Part shown: positions 39,962-48,371 of the stretch, piece by piece
Numbering within the stretch: the first letter of the stretch is position 1
Layout of the letters: each line of letters begins with the position of its first letter
Assembly: GCF_001667115.1 (NCBI RefSeq)
Contig: NZ_LZIJ01000089.1
Span: 54,251-118,250 of the forward strand
From: Mycobacterium sp. 852002-51163_SCH5372311
GTDB taxonomy: Bacteria; Actinomycetota; Actinomycetes; Mycobacteriales; Mycobacteriaceae
Length of the DNA: 64,000 nt
Reading direction: 5' to 3'
Notes under the pieces: model-generated
Databases searched by the model: none
What the model was told of the DNA's origin: nothing
Seen by the model: only the letters and a program-made list of their open reading frames with translations
Translations under genes and position numbers: made by a program

Positions 39962-40026
39962 CTATTGCGCCAGTTGCAATTCGGCCGTGACCAGTCAAAA
40001 TACCGGCCCCGCCCGCTATTGCGCCA
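39962..40026. promoter_or_regulatory. Repeated motif upstream of the GntR operon, candidate operator
   Basis: The 11-base sequence CTATTGCGCCA occurs twice in the 179-bp region in front of the regulator gene (39962-39972 and 40016-40026). The first copy is also part of an inverted repeat, ATTGC (39964-39968) with GCAAT (39976-39980), seven bases apart. Position and repetition suit binding of the GntR protein near its own promoter. No known consensus was matched. Confidence 0.35.
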
Positions 40027-40071
40027 CCTACGACGAGTCGCCGAACTTTGGATCCCGCTGAGCGCAACCCG

Positions 40072-41250
40072 TCACCGTTTGCCCCAGTGCCATTGCGGTG
40101 TGGTCAGCAGGTCCTGCCCCTTGATGCGGGTCTCGCCCCATTCCTTGTACAGCTCTATCTCGACGGCTGGGGCGCCAGCAGTAGCGGGAATTGTGTCGAG
40201 GAAGTCCAGCAGCAAGCGCGAGTGGGTGACTACCACCACCTGAGTATTCGACGAGGCGGTGCGGATCAACGATGCGAGCGGCTCGACCAGGCTCGGGTGC
40301 AGTGAGGTTTCCGGTTCGTTGAGCACCATCAGCGACGGCGCCTGTGGGCTCAGCAGCGCGGCGGCCCAGAGCAGGAAACGCAATGTACCGTCCGACAATT
40401 CGGCCGCCCGGAGCGGACGCAGCATGCCACGCTGCCGAAGCTGAAGGTCGAACAGCCCGTCGTGGACGGCCACCGAGACGGCGGCACCGTCGAATGCGTC
40501 GGCCACGACGCGGTCCAGGTCGCCGAAACCCGCTTCGATGATGGTCTGAATCGCGGCGGCCAGGTCGTTGCCGTCGTCGCTGAGCACCGGGGTTCGGGTA
40601 CCGACCTGCGGGTGCCGCGCGGGCGCGGCGGCGTCGACCCGGAATCCGTCGTAGAAACGCCAGCTGCGCAGCCGTTCCCGTACCGCCGCGAGTTCGGGCA
40701 GCGCGTGTGGGTGCGCATACTCGGCCAGCACGCTGCGGTAGGTCGGCAACGAGCGGGATAGCTCGTCAAAGCCGCTGTCCGACTCGGCGCGCACCTCGGC
40801 GAAGTCCCGTACCCGCCGCACCAGGGTCGCAGCCGTGCGCAGCACCGGGCCGGCGAACAATGCTTCGCGCTTGATCTCCGGGTCGCGGGCGAAGGCCGAC
40901 CCCGGCCCGGCGGACTGCGGGACGCCGAGGTCCACGAGATACCCGAAATCGTCTGCGGCGAAGCCCATTTCGAGCGAGACCGGACGATTGCGCACGGTGC
41001 CCTCGGCTTTTCCGGTTCGTCGCGCCCCGCCGAGCTGCTCCGGACCGGCCCACAGCACCGACACCAGTCCGCCCTCGCGGGCCAGCGAACCGATCACCTC
41101 GCCGCGTCCACAGTCGGCCAGCAGCCGCAAGGCGCGGTACAACGACGACTTCCCCGAACCGTTGGCCCCCGTGACGACGGTCAGCCGGCCCAGCGGCAGT
41201 ATGACCTCGCGCAGGGAGCGGTACCCGCGGATGGCGACCGTCTGCAGCAC
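40072..41250 (-). CDS. AAA-type ATPase, RecF/OLD-like (AAA_21)
   Basis: 392 residues. The N-terminus MLQTVAIRGYRSLREVILPLGRLTVVTGANGSGKSSLYRALRLL is the characteristic Walker A of SMC-like predicted ATP-binding proteins. LSDGTLRFLLWAAALLS and LMVLNEPETSLHPSLVEPLASL are the signature and Walker B, and VVVVTHSRLLLDFLD is the sensor His. Family members act in DNA repair or anti-phage systems with a partner nuclease, but no partner is nearby, so this one is unassigned. Confidence 0.8.
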   Translation of the reverse strand: MLQTVAIRGYRSLREVILPLGRLTVVTGANGSGKSSLYRALRLLADCGRGEVIGSLAREGGLVSVLWAGPEQLGGARRTGKAEGTVRNRPVSLEMGFAADDFGYLVDLGVPQSAGPGSAFARDPEIKREALFAGPVLRTAATLVRRVRDFAEVRAESDSGFDELSRSLPTYRSVLAEYAHPHALPELAAVRERLRSWRFYDGFRVDAAAPARHPQVGTRTPVLSDDGNDLAAAIQTIIEAGFGDLDRVVADAFDGAAVSVAVHDGLFDLQLRQRGMLRPLRAAELSDGTLRFLLWAAALLSPQAPSLMVLNEPETSLHPSLVEPLASLIRTASSNTQVVVVTHSRLLLDFLDTIPATAGAPAVEIELYKEWGETRIKGQDLLTTPQWHWGKR

Positions 41251-41280
41251 GGGCCCGACTCTACGTCGCCAACCGATGTT

Positions 41281-41364
41281 GAGCAGACGCCGTAGCCAAC
41301 GGGTGCCGAGCAGACGCAGAATCGCCTATTTCGGCGGGGATTAGGGCGATTTTATGTCTGCTCG
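41281..41364. repeat. Palindrome (family A, copy 2) plus a partial direct copy
   Basis: Arms CGAGCAGACGCAGAATCGCC (41307-41326) and its inverted, diverged copy (41345-41364) pair at 17 of 20 positions. A partial direct copy, GAGCAGACGC at 41281-41290, precedes it. Unlike copy 1 it lies between two genes on the same strand, and its right arm covers the last codons of the decarboxylase gene (stop at 41352-41354). It may terminate that gene and separate it from the ATPase gene. Confidence 0.6.
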
Positions 41365-44201
41365 CGGGAGGAAGTGGCGCCCGCTCGCGCTACTACCCCC
41401 TCGCCGTTGATACCCGATGCGTCGGCTGGGATCTCGAACACCGCCGCCGCGTCGCCCACCGCAGCCATTGCCGCATTCCGTTGAGCCTCAAGGCGTTTCA
41501 GCGCAGTCTGGGTGAACACGGACAAACCGAGCTCGTGGTTGTATCCGTGGATTTCCTTGACGTCGAGTTGGGCCAGGAACCAGATGATTTCCTTGGAGAC
41601 AACCTGTCCCGGGACCAGCACCGGGAAACCCGGGGGGTAAGGCACCACGAACGTCGTGGACACCAGCGTCTTCCCCTCGGCAAGCCGCCGCCCGGCCGCG
41701 CCGATCAGCACGTACTCGCGGTCCGACTCTTCGTAACCGGCATAAAAAGCCGATCGCGTGTCGCCGAACCTGCAGGCGTCGTCGGGACGGAAGGCGACGT
41801 CGAACTCGCTGAAGTCGGGCAGGTGCGGCAGATCCTGGGTGATCTCCTCGACGCGGCGTTGATGTAGTGCCCAGTCGGCCACGCTCGCCGCCTCCTTTGC
41901 CCGGTCGAAATCGGAAGCCACCCGGCGCAGCACGTCAAGCAGATGATGCACACTCGACCAGGTGACGCCGATGGTGAAGATCAACAGCACGCTGTTGATC
42001 GACGTCTTGTTGATCTGGATGCCGAACCGGTCCATCAGGATCTTCTCGCGGAAGTCGTACCCGTTCATTCCGGTGTTGCCGAGAAACAGCGTGACCCGCG
42101 TCGGGTCCAGCACGAACTGATCGGATCGCCACGCCTCGTTCCACTCGTCGAGGGCACCCTGCCTGACTTCGCGGTACGAGCTGACGTGGGACGCCCGGAA
42201 CTCCTCGGGCACCAAGTCGGACTCGTCGAGGATGCGGAACCACTTGCTGATCAGCCGGTCCTTGCGGACGCGGTGCCGGAACACCAGCGCCATGTCGTAG
42301 GTCTGCCGGACAAGCTGGAAGCCCTCGATGTCGACCTGGCGACGCGCCAGGTCCAGTGAAGCCAACAGCTGCTGGTTCGGCGACGTCGACGTGTGGGTCA
42401 AGAACGCCTCGCCGAACGCATCACGCGCCCGGGCGTTGAAATCCTGGTCCCGGATGTGGATCATCGACGCCTGCCGGAATGCCGACAGTGACTTGTGGGT
42501 CGAGTGCGTCGCGTACACCCGGACCCGCGCGCGAGCGGGGTCGGGCAGCAGCCGGTGCTCAGCCCACTCCGACCGTGGGATCCCCTCCATGGATGCGCGC
42601 CATTCGCGGTATTCCTCGGCGTATTCGCGAGACGCCAACATTTGTTCGAGACGCTCGGCGGACACCATCGCGGTGCGCTGACGAGCCCACGGCACGGCGG
42701 TGGCGAACGCGTACCATGCCTCGTCCCACAGGAAGCAGATGTCCGGCTTGATGGCCAGCACTTCTTCCATCACCCGGCGGGGGTTGTAGACGACTCCGTC
42801 GAAGATGCAGTTGGTGAGCAACAGCATGCGCACCTTGTCCAGCTGCCCGGCCGCCTCGAGGTCCAGCAGCTCCTTCTTGATGGTGCGCAGCGGTACCGCC
42901 CCGTAGATCGCGAACTGCGGCAGCGCGTAGGACTCCAGGTACAGCGGGTAGGCGCCGGCCAACACCAGGCCGTAGTGGTGCGACTTATGGCAGTTGCGGT
43001 CGATCAGAACGATGTCGCCGGGCCGGGTCAACGACTGCACGACGATCTTGTTCGCGGTGGACGTGCCGTTGGTGACGAAGTAGGTGTGGTCGGCGTTCCA
43101 GGTGACCGCGGCCTTGTCCATGGCCTTTTTGATGTTGCCGTGCGGGTCCAGCAACGAATCGAGCCCACCGGAGGTGGTCGAGGTCTCGGCCATGAAGATG
43201 TTGCGGCCGTAGAACTCGCCCATGTCCTCCAGCGACTTGGAGTTGAAGATGCTGGCGCCGCGCGCGACGGGAAGCGCGTGGAACTGACCGACGGGTGCGG
43301 CCGCGTAGGCCCGCAGCGCGTCGAAAAACGGTGTGGAGAAACGGTTTCGCAAGCCCGCGATCACCGTGCTGTGCAAATCGGTGACGTCGTTGAGCCGGTA
43401 GAAGGTGCGGTCGTAGACGTCGGGGTCGTCGTCGGAGCCCGCCGCGATCGACTCATCGGTGAGCAGATAGAGGTCGATGTGGGGCCGCAGTTCGCGGATC
43501 CACTCGCCGCACTCGACCCAGTCGTGCGCGCGATCGGACACCGGTACGTCATCGTTGGCACCTAGCAGCGTGTTCATCAACGGCACCCGGTCACGCGAAC
43601 GCAGCGGCAGGTCATGGCGGATGATCGCGGCCTGGATTTCGCCGTTCAGCGCCACCGCGGTGATGGCGTCCTCGACACTGGGGGCCACCAGGATCTCGAA
43701 CTGGACGTCGTCGGCCGGGTTGCGCAGCGCGCGCAGGCATTCGACGAGACTCTCGGGTGCAGTGGGCGGCGCGTCGTCGGCCAGCAAGACGGTGTAGAAC
43801 TGCTGTTGTTTCGCCTTGGCCACCAGCTCTTGATCCGCCAGCGGCGCGGAGGTGTCGAAAAGCGCTGTGCGGTCGCCGTATTCAGACAACAAGCGCACGG
43901 CCAGCGACACCTCCTCGCAGAGCCGCACCGTGGAAAGACTGTCCAGATGTGCGCGAAAGGTCGCCAAGTTTTCCGCGCCCGGATACAGCCAGTACCGCTC
44001 GTAGGCGCCGATGCGGTCCATCAGGCGCTTGACTCTGGCCACGTCGTGGGCGATGTCCAGTCCGGCCAGGTCGACCTCGGCCAGGTGCCGGCAGGCGTCG
44101 TCGAGCTGGTTCCAGGTGTCGATGCGGGTGTACGACGGGTTGGCCACGGCCGCCAGCGCGGACACCCGAAGTCGCCGCTGCTGGGCACTGTCTCGAGTCA
44201 T
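41352..44201 (-). CDS. Orn/Lys/Arg decarboxylase-type PLP enzyme (Rv2531c-like)
   Basis: 949 residues, close to the 947 I recall for Rv2531c. The PLP lysine is in YATHSTHKSLSAFRQASMIH. AYAAAPVGQFHALPVARGASIFNSKSLEDMGEFYGRNIF and AETSTTSGGLDSLLDPHG are the substrate and cofactor segments. The N-terminal part (residues 1-280) resembles the wing/receiver-like domain of inducible basic amino-acid decarboxylases. The exact amino acid (arginine, lysine or ornithine) cannot be decided from the sequence. Adjacent to greA-like and PucR genes; the start at 44201 has only a weak ribosome-binding site. Confidence 0.85.
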   Translation of the reverse strand: MTRDSAQQRRLRVSALAAVANPSYTRIDTWNQLDDACRHLAEVDLAGLDIAHDVARVKRLMDRIGAYERYWLYPGAENLATFRAHLDSLSTVRLCEEVSLAVRLLSEYGDRTALFDTSAPLADQELVAKAKQQQFYTVLLADDAPPTAPESLVECLRALRNPADDVQFEILVAPSVEDAITAVALNGEIQAAIIRHDLPLRSRDRVPLMNTLLGANDDVPVSDRAHDWVECGEWIRELRPHIDLYLLTDESIAAGSDDDPDVYDRTFYRLNDVTDLHSTVIAGLRNRFSTPFFDALRAYAAAPVGQFHALPVARGASIFNSKSLEDMGEFYGRNIFMAETSTTSGGLDSLLDPHGNIKKAMDKAAVTWNADHTYFVTNGTSTANKIVVQSLTRPGDIVLIDRNCHKSHHYGLVLAGAYPLYLESYALPQFAIYGAVPLRTIKKELLDLEAAGQLDKVRMLLLTNCIFDGVVYNPRRVMEEVLAIKPDICFLWDEAWYAFATAVPWARQRTAMVSAERLEQMLASREYAEEYREWRASMEGIPRSEWAEHRLLPDPARARVRVYATHSTHKSLSAFRQASMIHIRDQDFNARARDAFGEAFLTHTSTSPNQQLLASLDLARRQVDIEGFQLVRQTYDMALVFRHRVRKDRLISKWFRILDESDLVPEEFRASHVSSYREVRQGALDEWNEAWRSDQFVLDPTRVTLFLGNTGMNGYDFREKILMDRFGIQINKTSINSVLLIFTIGVTWSSVHHLLDVLRRVASDFDRAKEAASVADWALHQRRVEEITQDLPHLPDFSEFDVAFRPDDACRFGDTRSAFYAGYEESDREYVLIGAAGRRLAEGKTLVSTTFVVPYPPGFPVLVPGQVVSKEIIWFLAQLDVKEIHGYNHELGLSVFTQTALKRLEAQRNAAMAAVGDAAAVFEIPADASGINGEGVVARAGATSSREQT

Positions 44202-44379
44202 ATCGTCACCTGTCTTCTGGCGCGGGCTGCCCCCAACGGTCCCAGCCAGTGCAACTCACAATTATGGCGCGCCAGACGAAAATAGTGACCAAAACCGCTA
44301 TCACCGGATTGCGTCGCGGAATCTCCCCGGCGGCGGCGCCGGTTGCTGCACATGCTCCGAGGTTACGACTTTGCGGTCG

Positions 44380-44478
44380 TCAGCGACCGTCCTTTCCGTA
44401 GGCGACGGCAAGCATGAGTCCCAACACCGCCAGCAACAAGAACAACATCGCCACCGGGTCGATCAGGTCGAACAACAT
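44380..44478 (-). CDS. 32-residue single-helix membrane peptide
   Basis: A short ORF with ATG at 44478, a GGGGACGG ribosome-binding site six bases upstream and TGA at 44380. The peptide begins MLFDLIDPVAMLFLLLAVLG and ends AYGKDGR: a short acidic N-terminal segment, one strongly hydrophobic helix of about 20 residues and a basic tail. The layout is that of small regulatory membrane peptides such as KdpF or CydX-like partners. It lies 178 bp upstream of the decarboxylase gene on the same strand. No homologue is known to me. Confidence 0.45.
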   Translation of the reverse strand: MLFDLIDPVAMLFLLLAVLGLMLAVAYGKDGR

Positions 44479-44569
44479 GCGATGCCGTCCCCGCGCAGCC
44501 TGTCGGCGCATCGCACGGGCCGTCGAACTGCCTTCGTAATCCCATGTGCTGCTGCCGGTTTGGGGCTGT

Positions 44570-44884
44570 TCATGCCGTGACTCGAGCTTTGTAGGGCACC
44601 GCCTCTATCAACGTCACGCGGTGCTCAGGCCCCTGCGGCATCGAATAGATGCGCTGCTCGCCCAGCCGGGCTCCGGCGATCGCGTGGCCCAGCGGCGACA
44701 GCATCGAGTACACCTTGACGGCAGCATCCTTGCCGGCGCGCCTGCCCAGCAGAAAGGTCTCGGTCTCGCCGGTCTCGTAGCGGATGGTGAGCAGCATGCC
44801 GGCTTTGGCGATCGGGGCGCCTCCGCGATCGTCTCCGGTGTGCGCGTTGTGCCTGGCCATCCAAAAGCGTCGTCTGTCAGTCAT
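44570..44884 (-). CDS. GreA/GreB C-terminal-domain protein lacking the coiled coil
   Basis: 104 residues from ATG 44884 with AAAGGAAA upstream. VYSMLSPLGHAIAGARLGEQ corresponds to the RNA-polymerase-binding C-terminal (FKBP-like) domain of GreA/GreB (SPLGRALLGKKVGD type). The long N-terminal coiled coil that enters the polymerase secondary channel is absent; instead there is a short basic segment (MTDRRRFWMARHNAHTGD). It cannot cleave transcripts as GreA does, but could bind polymerase at the same site. Similar truncated proteins occur in other bacteria (Rnk, CarD-unrelated). Confidence 0.65.
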   Translation of the reverse strand: MTDRRRFWMARHNAHTGDDRGGAPIAKAGMLLTIRYETGETETFLLGRRAGKDAAVKVYSMLSPLGHAIAGARLGEQRIYSMPQGPEHRVTLIEAVPYKARVTA

Positions 44885-45096
44885 TTTCTGTGTTTCCTTT
44901 CGTTGGCAGAGGGTTGTCGCCAGGGGCGGGCCAGGGCAGAGCAGCCGCCCCTGACGACTCGGCGCCCACGGGGGGAAGTTCAGGCGTGCGGAAAATTCGC
45001 TGTTGATCCCATGGTGGTGCGGGCGGATGCAGTGACGCTTGCGGTGAGCCGACAACCCGGCGGTGCACCGTTGTCAGGATCCGACAACGTCTTTGC

Positions 45097-45138
45097 GGAC
45101 AAGCCTTCGCGGACAAGCCTTCGCGGACAAGCCTTCGC
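45097..45138. repeat. Three exact tandem copies of a 14-bp unit
   Basis: GGACAAGCCTTCGC is repeated three times without a mismatch (45097-45110, 45111-45124, 45125-45138), followed by a decayed fourth unit (GGGCGAGCC). It lies in the 267-bp stretch 44885-45151 between the GreA-like and membrane-protein genes, close to the stop of the latter. Otherwise this gap shows no gene. It is a possible variable-number locus. Confidence 0.85.
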
Positions 45139-45151
45139 GGGCGAGCCTGAA

Positions 45152-45775
45152 TTACCGTTGGCCCAGCAGGTTGTCGATGCCCCGCTGCCACGCCGCGTTG
45201 CGTGACCGGTCAAGGGCCATCCGCGCGACCAGGTACAAGGCGACCGCCGACAAGGTCGTGCCGAGCCAGACGGCGAAAGCGGAGGCCACCGCCTCGTCGA
45301 CGGCGGTCGTGCTCGGCCGGCCCACCGGCGAGCCGTCGTCGTCCAGCCAGACCTCGACCGTGTCGCCCACCTGGACCGTGCGTGGCGCGACGACGTCGCC
45401 GGTGTGTTCGGTGCCCGAAATGAGCCATCGTGCGGGAACCGTGATGGTCGGGCGTTCGAGGTTCTGACGGGAATCGCCGGTGCCGATGACGGTCGCAGTG
45501 ACCGTGCGGTATTTGGCGGCCTGCTCGGTGTAGACGCGGCTGCGAGAGTCGTGCACCGCGGTGCCCACAGCGGCCGCGACGGGCATCGAGATCAGTGACA
45601 CCGCGACCGCTAACACCAAGAAAAATGCCTGCAACCGGTCGCTGGTGCGCGTCAGCGGGTTACCACCGAACAGGCTGACCGACGTCTTTCGTGGCAGGCG
45701 CACCGTGAACGTCTCCATCGCGTCGTCCGGTCGGCGGCCGGCAAGCGGTTGATGATCGGGCGGCGGGGTGCTCAT
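45152..45775 (-). CDS. Two-helix membrane protein of unknown function (Rv1973-like layout)
   Basis: 207 residues from ATG 45775. A proline-rich start (MSTPPPDHQP) precedes a first helix at about residues 50-75 (LQAFFLVLAVAVSLISMPVAAAVG) and a second at about 165-190 (AFAVWLGTTLSAVALYLVARMAL). Between them lies an extracytoplasmic domain with VIGTGDSRQNLERPTITVPARW and VQVGDTVEVWLDDDG that looks like a beta-rich fold. This plan is common among mycobacterial membrane proteins of unknown role. It is in the same direction as the PucR gene, 115 bp away. Confidence 0.75.
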   Translation of the reverse strand: MSTPPPDHQPLAGRRPDDAMETFTVRLPRKTSVSLFGGNPLTRTSDRLQAFFLVLAVAVSLISMPVAAAVGTAVHDSRSRVYTEQAAKYRTVTATVIGTGDSRQNLERPTITVPARWLISGTEHTGDVVAPRTVQVGDTVEVWLDDDGSPVGRPSTTAVDEAVASAFAVWLGTTLSAVALYLVARMALDRSRNAAWQRGIDNLLGQR

Positions 45776-45890
45776 CGAATGTTCCTGTCCACGGGGGCGC
45801 CTTCCATGATGGTGGCGATGGCGCCGACCGGCGTTGCCCCAGCAGGACAAATCCGCGGCCGCGGGTTGTCGCAGCCGGACAGCACGGCCG

Positions 45891-47408
45891 TCAGTCGGTG
45901 TCGGCGGCCGCCAGCTCGATCGTCATGGCCAGCCGCTTCTTGGGGTCGTCCAGTGGCAGGTTGGTTATCTCGGCCATCTTGCGCAGCCGGTAACGCACGG
46001 TGTTCTCGTGCACCCCCAACCGCTCGCCGGCGCGCGTCGGGTCGCCCTGCTCCTCCAGCCAGGCGCGCAGCGTGGCCACATACTCTGTCGCGTTGTCGCG
46101 GTCGTGGCGGCGCAACTCGGCCACCGGTCCGCGGTCCGGTGTTCGCCCCGACCGCGCGGCGCGGCGCAATCGCTGCAACAGGATGTCGTCCCACGACTCG
46201 TCGTAGGCCGGCGTATCGCCCTGCGGCGACACATCACAAAGCGCCAGGCACTCGTCGGCTTCCTGCCGCGCCGCCGGCAGGTCAGCCACCTCGGCCGCCG
46301 CGCTGATCCCGGCCACCACCCCGACCTGCTCAGGCAGGGCGGCTCGCAGACCGCTCACCCAGCGCCGCGCCGTATCCGCTTCCGCGCTGGGCAGCAGGGT
46401 GTAGACGGTGTTACCCGCCAGTGCGCTCCGGCCCGCCCGCGACCACCCGAAACCCGTGGTTGCGCGGTCGAAGGCCAATAGCAGAGCGGCATCGCGCTCG
46501 TCGCCGATGGATGCTTGCAGCGCGATCACCCGCAGCGCCGTGTGCGAGAGGCCCAGCCTGCTGGCCAGCGTGATGGCGTCCAGTGTGCCCTCGAGCAACT
46601 GAATCACCAGCTCGGATTCCACCTGTCGTTCCAGATCCGCGCTGGCGCGTGACCGGAGCAGATGCAGTGCCACCGTGTGGGCGCCGTCCGTCAGGGCATT
46701 GCGCTGGGCGCCGTCCAGCGGTGCCTCGCAGGCCACCCACACCGACCCGACGATCTCTCCCCCCGTACGCACCGCGACCACCATGCGGCCGGTCATGCCG
46801 TGCTCGTCATCGGCTGCGACGAACAACGGCTCGTCCGACGCCGCCAAATGCGCAAATACGCCTCGTGACTCGAACAGTGCGCGCAGCTGCTCCGGCGTCT
46901 GCCGGCCCAGGATGGTCGATATCCGCGCCGGGTCGGCGTGCTGCTGCAGCCGCGAATACGCCAGTACCCGCAACAGCTTGTCCTCGATCGTCACCGCGCC
47001 ACCGGTCGACTCGGCGAGACTGTCGGCCAGCGCGAACAAATCCGTTGGGCCACGACCGGATTCGGTTTCCCGGCCCTCCAGCACCAGCCCGTAGACCACC
47101 GCGGCAACCTCGCTCCACGAGACGGCACCGTCGAGCGTCATCACCGCGCCCTGCGTCCCCGGGTCGAACGTCATGGGCTCCGCGTCGCGCGTCAACACCA
47201 CCACGGCGCGCGCCGCCGCGCCCCAGCTCACCGCTTCCTCCAAGGAGCCGGCGCCGACGGCCAGCAACACGTCGCCCGTCGCCGCACGGTGCTGCTTTGG
47301 TTCGTGGATCACCACGCTGCGCAACTCCGTCGACCTGGGCACCGACGACCAGCGCAACCGGACCCCATAACCGCCCAGCACGTTGATCAAGCGGTCGAAA
47401 GTGATCAA
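45891..47408 (-). CDS. PucR/CdaR-family transcriptional regulator
   Basis: 505 residues from a probable TTG at 47408 (LITFDRLINVLGGYGVRL), preceded by GGGAGTGG. Residues 1-150 form a PucR-like N-terminal domain, followed by a GAF/GGDEF-like middle region (VESELVIQLLEGTLDAITLASRLGL), and the C-terminal PucR helix-turn-helix (ERLGVHENTVRYRLRKMAEI). Such proteins regulate purine, GABA or sugar-acid catabolism, or act as redox or ligand sensors. Nothing nearby identifies the ligand. No close counterpart was recalled next to nusB in M. tuberculosis. Confidence 0.85.
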   Translation of the reverse strand: MITFDRLINVLGGYGVRLRWSSVPRSTELRSVVIHEPKQHRAATGDVLLAVGAGSLEEAVSWGAAARAVVVLTRDAEPMTFDPGTQGAVMTLDGAVSWSEVAAVVYGLVLEGRETESGRGPTDLFALADSLAESTGGAVTIEDKLLRVLAYSRLQQHADPARISTILGRQTPEQLRALFESRGVFAHLAASDEPLFVAADDEHGMTGRMVVAVRTGGEIVGSVWVACEAPLDGAQRNALTDGAHTVALHLLRSRASADLERQVESELVIQLLEGTLDAITLASRLGLSHTALRVIALQASIGDERDAALLLAFDRATTGFGWSRAGRSALAGNTVYTLLPSAEADTARRWVSGLRAALPEQVGVVAGISAAAEVADLPAARQEADECLALCDVSPQGDTPAYDESWDDILLQRLRRAARSGRTPDRGPVAELRRHDRDNATEYVATLRAWLEEQGDPTRAGERLGVHENTVRYRLRKMAEITNLPLDDPKKRLAMTIELAAADTD

Positions 47409-47439
47409 GAAACCACTCCCAATCCCGGGACGCCTGCGG

Positions 47440-47847
47440 TCAGCGATCCGGCTCGTCGTCGCTTTCGTCGCTCTCGATGATCCGCTGATTGCGCCGACTG
47501 CCCCAGGGGTTTTCCAACCACCGCAGCATCGGCAGTTCCAGGCCACGCGCCGGCAGTTCGGTGACATCGCTCAGCGATCGCACCACGGCCTGCGAGAGGC
47601 CCATGATGGCCGCCATCACCGGCAGTAGCGGCTGCAGCGGCTTGGCGGCCTGACGAACCGTGCTGATCCGGCGCGCCACCAGCAGCCGCTCGATCGAGTG
47701 ATACAGCCAAGCGCCGACGGCCAGCGCATAGATCGAGAGCACCGACGCCACGACGGCCTGCCCGAATGCGGCACATACGACGGCACCCAATACCACCGTC
47801 GCCGCCAGGAAACCGGCGGCGACGACACGCAGCTCCAGCCGGTTCAT
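47440..47847 (-). CDS. Two-helix membrane protein downstream of nusB (Rv2532c-like)
   Basis: 135 residues. Two hydrophobic helices (LRVVAAGFLAATVVLGAVVCAAFG and VVASVLSIYALAVGAWLYHSIERLL, residues 6-60) are followed by a soluble acidic tail (RRNQRIIESDESDDEPDR). No motif of known function. The ATG shares one base with the nusB stop (TGATG at 47846-47848), so it is translated together with NusB. Same position and length as Rv2532c, from memory. Confidence 0.8.
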   Translation of the reverse strand: MNRLELRVVAAGFLAATVVLGAVVCAAFGQAVVASVLSIYALAVGAWLYHSIERLLVARRISTVRQAAKPLQPLLPVMAAIMGLSQAVVRSLSDVTELPARGLELPMLRWLENPWGSRRNQRIIESDESDDEPDR

Positions 47848-48368
47848 CAGCTCGGGTGCTCCGTCCCCCCCAGGGCGCCCGACCGTACCGCCTCGGCGGC
47901 CGCCCGGATCTGCGGCGTTACCAGCATGACCTGGCCCAGCACACCGTTGACGAAGCCCGGCGAGTCGTCGGTGGACAGCTCCTTGGCCAGCTCGACCGCC
48001 TCGTCGACGGCGACCGGCTCGGGCACGTCATCGGCATGCAGCAGCTCCCATACCGCCACCCGCAGGATGGCGCGATCCACCGCGGGCAGCCGGTCCAGCG
48101 TCCAGCCCTGCAGATGCGAGGTGATCAGGTCGTCGATGTGGGCAATCTGCTCATCGACTCCGCGTGCCACCGCCACGGTGTACGGGTGCAACGGCGCCAC
48201 CTCCGGCTTGGCCTCGGCCAGCGCGGTCCGGACGTCGACCACCTCGGCTGGGCTCAGACCACGGGCCTCGGCTTCGAACAGCAGGTCGACCGCACGCTTG
48301 CGGGCTTGATGACGCCCCTTGACCGCCCTGGCGGGTCTCGCCGGTTTCTCCGGCTTCGCATCCGGCAT
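47847..48368 (-). CDS. nusB: Transcription antitermination factor NusB
   Basis: 173 residues. [21 protein letters not shown] is the conserved NusB N-terminal arginine-rich helix, and [20 protein letters not shown] the C-terminal signature. NusB with NusE binds boxA RNA and prevents termination in rRNA operons. It lies three bases after efp and is coupled to the next membrane-protein gene. Confidence 0.96.
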   Translation of the reverse strand: MPDAKPEKPARPARAVKGRHQARKRAVDLLFEAEARGLSPAEVVDVRTALAEAKPEVAPLHPYTVAVARGVDEQIAHIDDLITSHLQGWTLDRLPAVDRAILRVAVWELLHADDVPEPVAVDEAVELAKELSTDDSPGFVNGVLGQVMLVTPQIRAAAEAVRSGALGGTEHPS

Positions 48369-48371
48369 GTC

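Noticed and set aside
40072..41250. AAA ATPase as part of an OLD/Septu/retron-type anti-phage system
   Set aside because: No nuclease, reverse transcriptase or toxin gene is adjacent, so a defence role cannot be supported beyond family resemblance.
45097..45138. Triple 14-bp repeat considered as a CRISPR or origin iteron
   Set aside because: No spacers, no DnaA-box context; better seen as a simple tandem repeat.
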